DNA of 18,652 nucleotides from Chloroflexota bacterium (GTDB lineage: Bacteria > Chloroflexota > Dehalococcoidia > Lucifugimonadales > JADFKI01), in assembly GCA_024648655.1 (NCBI GenBank), contig JAGGDZ010000142.1, forward strand, positions 1 to 18,652, in the 5' to 3' direction. A model generated the notes under the pieces. It was not told the origin of the DNA. It searched no databases and saw only the letters and a list, made by a program, of their open reading frames with translations. The translations under genes were made by a program, and so were the position numbers. Shown here in pieces: positions 13,591 through 18,652 of the stretch. Position 1 is the first letter of the stretch; each line of letters opens with the position of its first letter.

Positions 13591-13738
13591 CTAGAATGGC
13601 TGGGCGACCTGAACGAGGAAGTTGTGGCGCACGCGGCAGAGCACGCGCAAATGGATGAACGGGAAGCCCGTCTAAAGATTGAGGCGCGAAACCGGAAACT
13701 TCAGGCAGAAGTGTGAGCGCCTGTGCCGCGGGCAGTGA
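13591..13738 (+). pseudogene. Orphan C-terminal relic of a Uma2-like gene
   Basis: The plus strand reads EWLGDLNEEVVAHAAEHAQ, then MDEREARLKIEARNRKLQAE. The C-terminus of the Uma2-like protein at 10345-11112 reads EWLGDLSEEIAAHTQTESA and, later, AEARNREIQAELERLRRR. After GCAGAA a one-base insertion changes frame (GTG-TGA instead of CTG-GAG), but GAGCGCCTG, CCGC and the terminal GGCAGTGA still match at the DNA level. Similarity starts sharply at about 13591 with no nuclease core before it. This is the tail of a lost fourth copy, lying upstream of and divergent from the intact Uma2 gene at 12932-13486. Confidence 0.75.
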
Positions 13739-13765
13739 GCAGGCTCTCAAAGTTCTGAACCGGAG

Positions 13766-14773
13766 TCATCTCAGCGAATCGCAAGCCACGCCATCGCCGT
13801 CTCCGTCGAGCCGGTGCCTGTCATTACCCGGCCCGCCCGCAGCGATGTAGAAAGCCTGCGCCTCTTCCCATGTATCGAAGTCGCCGCAGTCGCGGTCGGG
13901 TCCCTCCGGGTCGTAGCGCAGTGTGCCGTCCGGTGGTGGCATAAAGGCCGGTGTCGCGGCGGTGGGCGAAGGAGGAAGCAGGGAAGCGCCCTCTGCTGCG
14001 ACTGTCACGAGCGAAGTAGGTTCGTCGCACGTCTCAAGCATTTCGCGCAGAGCGATGGCTTCGTCCAGGTTTGCCGTCAGCCCCCAGCTGTGCTTGATGG
14101 TCACCCAGTCGGTCGCGTACTGGCACCAGTATTCGACGCGCGTTGGCTTCCACTCCTCCGGTCCCTTGCTGCCCTTCTGCCGATTTGCCGATGCCTGCAC
14201 CGCGATAAGGTGATTTGCGTAAGATAGGTCGTTGGCGTACTCCGCCTTGCGCTCCTTTGACCATGCCCAGCCTCCCGACCTGTGCGCGTTCTCAAGCGGC
14301 ACCATATGGTCAACATCGAGATCGCCCGGCTCAGTGAACGACTTGCCGGTATATACGCCAAACCAGTCGCCGCTCTCCACGCGGCACTCGTCCACACTCT
14401 CATACACAACAGGGGTTAGAGATTCGGCTATGAGCGCCTCTTGGCGCGCGTCTTGACAGTCGCGGTCACCGTCGCGCCAGTGCGACCAGTCGCCGCGGTC
14501 GTACCCAGGTATGCCCGGCGCGGCAGGCGCAACGCCGATAGTCAGCATAACGCCGTCGCTGCCCGAAGGCGTCGCCGCTGCCGTTGGAACGCCTATCGGA
14601 ATCGTCGCCGGTATTCTTGTCGCGATGGCGGACACTGTGGCTGCCGCTTCCGGGACGGGTATCGGCGCGGGCGGCAACGGTGGTTCGCTTACGCTGCAAC
14701 CCACGGTAAGCGCGGTCAGAGCAAGCAAGCCAAATAGACATGACGGACGAAGAACCCTAACCATTCTGTGCAT
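13766..14773 (-). CDS. Secreted HNH-nuclease lipoprotein with C-terminal Excalibur domain
   Basis: 335-residue exported protein. Residues 1-26 form a lipoprotein signal with lipobox LTVGC (C26), followed by a Pro/Ala/Thr-rich spacer to ~90. The HNH nuclease region includes DVDHMVPLENAHRSGGWAW (153-171), YANHLIAVQASANRQKGSKG and a C-terminal W-C-Y helix at ~215-219; this resembles the GmrSD/DUF1524-type HNH seen in secreted nucleases. After a second Pro-rich linker (~265-285), residues ~292-335 form an Excalibur calcium-binding motif ending DGDGDGVACDSLR. The likely role is cell-surface DNA degradation, for nutrients or defence; that is inference. ATG 14771-14773 has CGGAG nine bases upstream. 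It starts 15 bp after the UDG stop, suggesting cotranscription. Confidence 0.88.
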   Translation of the reverse strand: MHRMVRVLRPSCLFGLLALTALTVGCSVSEPPLPPAPIPVPEAAATVSAIATRIPATIPIGVPTAAATPSGSDGVMLTIGVAPAAPGIPGYDRGDWSHWRDGDRDCQDARQEALIAESLTPVVYESVDECRVESGDWFGVYTGKSFTEPGDLDVDHMVPLENAHRSGGWAWSKERKAEYANDLSYANHLIAVQASANRQKGSKGPEEWKPTRVEYWCQYATDWVTIKHSWGLTANLDEAIALREMLETCDEPTSLVTVAAEGASLLPPSPTAATPAFMPPPDGTLRYDPEGPDRDCGDFDTWEEAQAFYIAAGGPGNDRHRLDGDGDGVACDSLR

Positions 14774-14788
14774 TCTATTAGACTCCGT

Positions 14789-15406
14789 TTAGAACAGGCT
14801 CATCTGCTGTTCCGGCGGCTTCTCTTCATCTGCAACGTCGGCGTCCGGCGGCATGGCGATGACCTCTTCGACGAGCGGCAGCAGGTTTCGGAAGTCGTTT
14901 TCCAGCGCAGGTCGCAGGCGTGGATTGTGCAGCGTGGCGGCGGGGTGATACATCGGATATATCATGCGCCCGCGCCAAGAGCGGGGTTTGCCTCGCTCGC
15001 GGCTGATGCTGCGTCCCGGGAAGAACTTGCCGAACGAGAAGCGCCCCAGCGTGACGATGACCTTCGGGTTGATAAGCCCAATCTGGGCGTCCATGTAAGT
15101 CGAGCACGCTTCCAGTTCACTGCTCAGAGGGTCGCGGTTGTTGTTTGGGCGGCACTTGACCATGTTCGTGATATAGACATCCGAGCGACGTAGTCCGATA
15201 CCTGCCAGCAGGTCGGTCAGCACGTTGCCGGCAGCGCCCACGAACGGCAGACCCTGTTGGTCCTCGTTGTAGCCCGGCGCCTCGCCTATAAACATGATGT
15301 CCGCGCTCGTCGAGCCTGCGCCCGGCACGGTGCGGGTGCGCCGCTCCGACAGCGAGCAGCGTGTACATCCGGCAATCTGCTTTACGATGTCATCGTAGTC
15401 TGTCAT
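14789..15406 (-). CDS. Family 4 uracil-DNA glycosylase, [4Fe-4S]
   Basis: Removes uracil from DNA to start base-excision repair. 205 residues with four cysteines in the pattern expected for the iron-sulfur cluster: C14, C17 (CTRC), C85 (MVKCRPNNNRDP) and C101. Motif A is GEAPGYNEDQQG (41-52) and the motif near the C-terminus is YHPAATLHNP (H154-P155). The frame extends to TTG 15418, but ATG 15404-15406 is chosen because GAGGAG (15411-15416) lies directly upstream and the family start matches. The last residues, QMSLF (201-205), match the bacterial sliding-clamp binding pentapeptide QL(S/D)LF in four of five positions. It is divergent from aroE and leads into the HNH lipoprotein gene. Confidence 0.92.
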   Translation of the reverse strand: MTDYDDIVKQIAGCTRCSLSERRTRTVPGAGSTSADIMFIGEAPGYNEDQQGLPFVGAAGNVLTDLLAGIGLRRSDVYITNMVKCRPNNNRDPLSSELEACSTYMDAQIGLINPKVIVTLGRFSFGKFFPGRSISRERGKPRSWRGRMIYPMYHPAATLHNPRLRPALENDFRNLLPLVEEVIAMPPDADVADEEKPPEQQMSLF

Positions 15407-15520
15407 GGCTCTCCTCAATTCCGGTCAGCGTCCGCCGCAAATCTGAGGATAATCGTAATCAGAGACCTCGCTTCGGGTCAATGCGGGTGAAGGCGCGATA
15501 GCGGCAATCGTGTTGCTTGT

Positions 15521-15552
15521 CGGCGTTCACCGGACGGCGTTCACCGGACGGC
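15521..15552 (+). repeat. 14-bp tandem repeat upstream of aroE
   Basis: CGGCGTTCACCGGA occurs at 15521-15534 and again at 15535-15548, then CGGC begins a third copy (15549-15552). It sits about 80-110 bp before the aroE start and could affect a promoter or be slippage-prone. Confidence 0.7.
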
Positions 15553-15579
15553 ATAATGACCGCTTTCCAGCATACTGAT

Positions 15580-15633
15580 ATACTGGAGACACCCTATCTA
15601 CTAACTGACATACCCACATACTGGAGGCAGCCC
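15580..15633 (+). repeat. Imperfect direct repeat carrying the aroE ribosome binding site
   Basis: ATACTGGAGACACCC (15580-15594) and ATACTGGAGGCAGCCC (15618-15633) differ at two bases over the shared length. The second ends at the aroE ATG and supplies GGAGG; the first looks like a decoy or duplicated start region. Confidence 0.55.
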
Positions 15634-16488
15634 ATGACACAACTAGCAGGCATATTCGGCTACCCGCTTTCTCATTCGTTGTCGCCGGCGTTCCAGCAGG
15701 CGGCATTCAACCACTACGGACTGGATGTACGCTACCTGGCATGGGAAACGCCACCTGAGGGACTTGTCGAGGAGGTGACGAAACTACGCAGCGGCGACTT
15801 CATCGGCGCGAATGTAACCATCCCGCACAAGGAGAGCGTAATTGCCCTGCTGGATGAGATTGACCCTTTGGCGCAGGCAATCGGCGCGGTGAACACCGTC
15901 GTCAAGAGCGCGGGGCGGCTCGTCGGACACAACACGGACGCGCATGGCTTCATGCGCGAACTCAGAGACGATGGAGGCTTCGAGCCTAACGGCAAGCGCG
16001 TACTGCTGTTGGGGGCGGGCGGCGCTGCGCGTGCCGCTGCGTTCGCTCTATGCCGCGAGGGTGTTGCGTCCATTACCATTGCCAACCGAAACGTCTCCCG
16101 CGCCGAGGCGCTTGCTGCCGCTCTGCATAACGACGCCGTGAGCGTGTTCGCTGCCGTATTGGACGATACAACCCTGGAACCCGTTGCGCTCGAAGCGGAT
16201 CTCATTGTCAACTGCACATCGGTGGGAATGCGGCATGGAGACTCCGAGGGGCAGACACCGCTCTCCGGCGGCATAATATCCCACGAAGCGGTGGTATTGG
16301 ACATGGTTTACAATCCGCAGAACACCCCATTCCTAGCCGGCGCTCGCAGTGCGGGTGCAACCGCGCTTGGCGGCATGCCCATGCTCATCTACCAGGGCGC
16401 GGCGGCGTTTGAGATGTGGACCGGCCAGGAAGCTCCGATAGATGCCATGTTCGCCGCGGGCAACGTCGCCCTTTTGAAGATGGGCTAG
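15634..16488 (+). CDS. aroE: Shikimate dehydrogenase
   Basis: Reduces 3-dehydroshikimate to shikimate with NADPH in aromatic amino acid synthesis; cytosolic. 284 residues. The substrate-binding SHSLSP is at 13-18, NVTIPHKE with the catalytic Lys66, GAVNTVV at 84-90, and GHNTDAHGF with Asp102. The Rossmann fold starts at LLLGAGGAARAAAFAL (124-139), with NRN at 151-153 where cofactor specificity is read. NCTSVGM, DMVYNP and GGMPMLIYQGAAAFEMWTG follow. ATG 15634 is chosen over the longer frame from 15517 because GGAGG at 15623-15627 is six bases upstream and the family begins here. No other shikimate genes are in the window. Confidence 0.95.
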   Translation: MTQLAGIFGYPLSHSLSPAFQQAAFNHYGLDVRYLAWETPPEGLVEEVTKLRSGDFIGANVTIPHKESVIALLDEIDPLAQAIGAVNTVVKSAGRLVGHNTDAHGFMRELRDDGGFEPNGKRVLLLGAGGAARAAAFALCREGVASITIANRNVSRAEALAAALHNDAVSVFAAVLDDTTLEPVALEADLIVNCTSVGMRHGDSEGQTPLSGGIISHEAVVLDMVYNPQNTPFLAGARSAGATALGGMPMLIYQGAAAFEMWTGQEAPIDAMFAAGNVALLKMG

Positions 16489-16640
16489 GGCTGGCGATGA
16501 TCCGACAGAAGGCGGCAGTCCAAATTCAAACCGCAAACCTCCTGCGGCTAAAGCGAAGACTCCTTATTCGCCTCGCACTTCGCAGGTTCTCCAATACTGC
16601 GATATGCAGCTAATCGAGCGCTAGACAATCCATACCATAT

Positions 16641-18008
16641 ATGCACGACATAACATCACAATCTAGGCGCGAAGACGAACCTCCAATAGAAAGACTGCTG
16701 GTTCCCGTACAGCGGTTCATGGAACTCGAAGCCGGTGGCGGCATCGTGTTGCTCATCGCCGCCATCGGCGCATTGGCTCTCGCTAACTCACCCCTGAGCC
16801 AGGCATTCCGCGATATATGGGAGACTCACTTCGTCATCGGGCTGCAGGATTTCCGCTATGACAAGACCTTCCATCAGTGGATTAACGATGCCCTGATGGC
16901 AGTCTTCTTCTTCGTAGTTGGACTTGAGATCAAGCGCTCTCTCGTACTTGGCGAACTGGCATCGGTGCGCCGCGCCACTCTCCCCATCTTTGCCGCGATT
17001 GGCGGCATGGTCGTCCCCGCGGCAATTTACATCTTCCTCAACCACGACGGCGAGTCGATGAGGGGTTGGGGAATACCCATGGCAACCGACATTGCCTTTT
17101 CACTCGGCGTCCTCGCCCTTATCGGTTCGCGTGCTCCGCTGTCTCTGAAAATCTTCTTGACCGCGTTCGCAATCGTTGACGACATCGGGGCGATTACCGT
17201 CATAGCTGTGTTCTACACGGAATACATCAGCTGGGCAAACTTGGGCGTGGGATTGGCTTTGTTGCTGTGTCTTGTCGTCCTCAACGTCTCCGGCGTCACC
17301 AACACTCTGGTATATCTCATCGTCAGTGTCCTCGTATGGATAGCCTTCTTCGAGTCTGGAATCCACGCTACTATCTCCGGCGTTCTCATAGCGATGACGA
17401 TTCCCATGAAGGTCAGGATCGATACGCAGCAGTTCGTGCGGCGCGGCAGAGCGCTGATGGACATCTTCGAGCGCGAAGGGCCAGGCGCCACACGGCGGGG
17501 ACACTACGCGCTGACTACTACGAGACAGCGCGGCGTCCTGGAGGAACTTGAGGGTGCGTCCAAGGATGTCGAATCCCCGCTCCAGCGCCTTGAACACATA
17601 CTGCATCCTTGGGTCGCATTTGTGATAATCCCCGTTTTCGCCCTCGCCAACGCAGGCGTCTCCTTGGGGGACGTCGGCCTGGATGGGCTGACTTCACCCG
17701 TAACGATGGGTATATTACTGGGACTTGTGGTAGGGAAGCCTCTCGGGATAGTGTTCTTCTCGTGGCTGGCGGTCCGGTTTGGGATCGGTTCAATTCCCAA
17801 GGACATCGGATGGCTGCAGATACTGGGGGCTTCGCTATTGGGCGGCATAGGCTTCACTATGTCAATCTTCATCACCGGTCTGGCTTTCGTGGATGAATCA
17901 TTGATAGCGCAATCCAAGTTCGCGATTCTCATCGCCTCCCTCCTTGCCGGGACGGTCGGATATGTTCTTGTAAGATACAGTCGCGAAATTCACAGCAGAT
18001 TCCTTTGA
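16641..18008 (+). CDS. nhaA: Na+/H+ antiporter NhaA
   Basis: Inner-membrane antiporter exchanging internal Na+ or Li+ for external protons, for pH and salt homeostasis. 455 residues, longer than the ~390 of E. coli. The ion-binding signature is intact: ATDIAFSLG (D150) and AIVDDIGA (D180, D181), equivalent to E. coli D133, D163 and D164. K366 in VVGKPLGIVFF corresponds to the conserved helix-10 Lys. The extra length is mainly a hydrophilic loop at ~260-325 (rich in Arg/Glu, for example RRGRALMDIFEREGPG), possibly regulatory, plus a ~20-residue polar N-terminus. ATG 16641 has no clear ribosome binding site. A 152-bp leader with weak hairpins separates it from aroE, so independent control is possible. 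Confidence 0.95.
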   Translation: MHDITSQSRREDEPPIERLLVPVQRFMELEAGGGIVLLIAAIGALALANSPLSQAFRDIWETHFVIGLQDFRYDKTFHQWINDALMAVFFFVVGLEIKRSLVLGELASVRRATLPIFAAIGGMVVPAAIYIFLNHDGESMRGWGIPMATDIAFSLGVLALIGSRAPLSLKIFLTAFAIVDDIGAITVIAVFYTEYISWANLGVGLALLLCLVVLNVSGVTNTLVYLIVSVLVWIAFFESGIHATISGVLIAMTIPMKVRIDTQQFVRRGRALMDIFEREGPGATRRGHYALTTTRQRGVLEELEGASKDVESPLQRLEHILHPWVAFVIIPVFALANAGVSLGDVGLDGLTSPVTMGILLGLVVGKPLGIVFFSWLAVRFGIGSIPKDIGWLQILGASLLGGIGFTMSIFITGLAFVDESLIAQSKFAILIASLLAGTVGYVLVRYSREIHSRFL

Positions 18009-18131
18009 AATGAATGTGCGCCGCATATACCGCGCAGTCTTCACCTTCATTCGCTAGTTCCACTCGCATCTGCGACAGAGTTTGAAGCTGGGACCGCCTA
18101 TTTTATTGCACTAACACGTGTAGGCAACTTA

Positions 18132-18143
18132 GAACACTTGTCT
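18132..18143. promoter_or_regulatory. Possible LexA-type (SOS) site before recA
   Basis: GAACACTTGTCT resembles the Gram-positive LexA site GAAC-N4-GTTC; the left half is exact, the right half has GTCT. It overlaps the first base of the -35 hexamer, where a repressor would be effective. To my recollection the Gram-positive type site has been reported for Dehalococcoides LexA. The match is incomplete. Confidence 0.3.
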
Positions 18144-18171
18144 TGACAATGTTGCGGGCATCTGATATGTT
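18143..18171 (+). promoter_or_regulatory. Sigma70-type promoter for recA
   Basis: TTGACA at 18143-18148 (perfect -35), a 17-bp spacer, then TATGTT at 18166-18171 (four of six). It lies about 68 bp before the recA ATG, in a 230-bp gap after nhaA that holds no other supported feature. Confidence 0.65.
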
Positions 18172-18238
18172 GCAGGTGCGGGTCGCCGATGTGGGCGCTC
18201 CGCGATTCCACTGACAATAATATGCTACGGAGGCGACC

Positions 18239-18652
18239 ATGCCGAGACGAAACGGGGCATCGAAGAGTAAGGGAGTCAATACGAGCGGAGACAAGGCGAA
18301 GGCGCTGGAGCTTGCGATTGGTCAGATTGACCGGCACTTCGGGCAGGGCGCGGTAATGCGGCTGGGGGACGCGATATTGGATAGCGTGTCGGGTGCGATC
18401 TCGACGGGGTCTATATCGCTGGATGTGGCGCTGGGCGTTGGCGGCGTGCCGCGAGGTCGGGTGGTCGAGGTGTATGGCGCGGAGTCGTCGGGGAAGACGA
18501 CGCTTGCCTACCATGTGATGGCGAACGCGCAGTCCGAGGGGGGCACGGCGGCGTACATAGACGCGGAGCACGCGATGGACCCTGCCTATGCGGCGAAGTG
18601 CGGTGTGGATATCGAAGAGCTTCTGGTGTCGCAGCCGGATACGGCGGAGCAG
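18239..18652 (+). CDS. recA: Recombinase RecA, N-terminal part (runs off the window)
   Basis: RecA forms filaments on single-stranded DNA for homologous recombination and stimulates LexA self-cleavage in the SOS response. The 138 codons seen run from ATG 18239 to the last base with no stop. They contain ALELAIGQIDRHFGQGAVMR (22-41), the core start STGSISLDVALGVGGVPRGR (55-74), Walker A GAESSGKTT (80-88; usually GPESSGKTT), YIDAEHAMDPAYA with the catalytic-site Glu region (106-118), and LLVSQPDTAEQ (128-138). GGAGG six bases before the ATG supports the start. The N-terminal ~15 residues are basic and Ser/Asn-rich, slightly longer than in E. coli. Confidence 0.97.
   Translation, partial: MPRRNGASKSKGVNTSGDKAKALELAIGQIDRHFGQGAVMRLGDAILDSVSGAISTGSISLDVALGVGGVPRGRVVEVYGAESSGKTTLAYHVMANAQSEGGTAAYIDAEHAMDPAYAAKCGVDIEELLVSQPDTAEQ

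Larger units (their letters stand above)
15407..15633. other. Divergent intergenic region UDG/aroE with short repeats
   Basis: 227 bp without a supported gene. It contains a 14-bp tandem repeat (15521-15552) and two copies of an ATACTGGAG-type element (15580-15594 and 15618-15633); the second carries the aroE ribosome binding site. The open frame to 15517 upstream of aroE is treated as leader, not protein. Confidence 0.5.

Noticed and set aside
13487..13750. Longer N-terminus for the third Uma2 protein
   Set aside because: It runs antisense through the Uma2 relic, and a strong ribosome binding site supports ATG 13486.
15517..15633. 39-residue N-terminal extension of AroE
   Set aside because: It covers two sets of short repeats; GGAGG before ATG 15634 and family length support the shorter protein.
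18015..18052. Possible terminator hairpin after nhaA
   Set aside because: TGCGC/GCGCA forms only a 5-bp stem and there is no T-run; not enough for a rho-independent terminator.
1..18652. Insertion sequence, prophage or CRISPR array
   Set aside because: No transposase, integrase, phage or Cas gene, no terminal inverted repeats and no regularly spaced repeat-spacer array were seen.

Overview
This is a moderately GC-rich bacterial chromosome segment centred on a probable replication origin. The mix of genes suggests a member of the Chloroflexota, perhaps of the Dehalococcoidia/SAR202 type: an Obg GTPase with a C-terminal OCT domain, a family-4 uracil-DNA glycosylase, several Uma2-type nucleases and small retropepsin-like proteases. 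That placement is inferred from gene content only. No rRNA, tRNA, CRISPR array or insertion sequence was seen.

Layout. Bases 1-2605: a DUF805 membrane protein cut by an in-frame TAG, an M24 (Xaa-Pro-type) metallopeptidase, and two retropepsin-like aspartyl proteases on the opposite strand. The two proteases arose by a tandem duplication that also copied the last ~80 bp of the peptidase gene; a frameshifted relic of that tail lies between them. Bases 2689-8228 (minus strand): an MFS transporter, then a leftward cluster obgE - nadD - Uma2 nuclease - a small frameshifted ORF - pyrE - HAD hydrolase. Bases 8204-8523: five DnaA boxes, phased GTTGAT repeats and a palindrome between obgE and the 3' end of dnaA, most simply oriC. 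Bases 8603-13738: dnaA, a divergent second Uma2-like protein that has lost its expected catalytic Glu, a thiamine-diphosphate enzyme, a third Uma2 nuclease, and the orphan C-terminal relic of a fourth Uma2-like gene. Bases 13766-15406 (minus): a secreted HNH/Excalibur lipoprotein and a [4Fe-4S] uracil-DNA glycosylase. Bases 15634-18652 (plus): aroE, nhaA and the first 138 codons of recA, which runs off the window.

How it fits together. The window holds replication initiation (dnaA, oriC), recombination and repair (recA, family-4 UDG with a possible sliding-clamp tail), ribosome/GTP control (obgE) and core metabolism (NAD via nadD, pyrimidines via pyrE, aromatic amino acids via aroE). Most housekeeping genes point away from the putative origin: leftward genes on the minus strand, rightward aroE-nhaA-recA on the plus strand. 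Accessory genes (Uma2 copies, aspartyl proteases) sit between them and show duplication, decay and catalytic loss.

The most interesting points are the oriC candidate downstream rather than upstream of dnaA, the duplicated peptidase-tail/protease unit, the Uma2 family in different states of decay, and two genes (DUF805 and the ORF before pyrE) whose recognisable reading continues past a single disruption. I did not find clear evidence for a wholly new multi-gene system.
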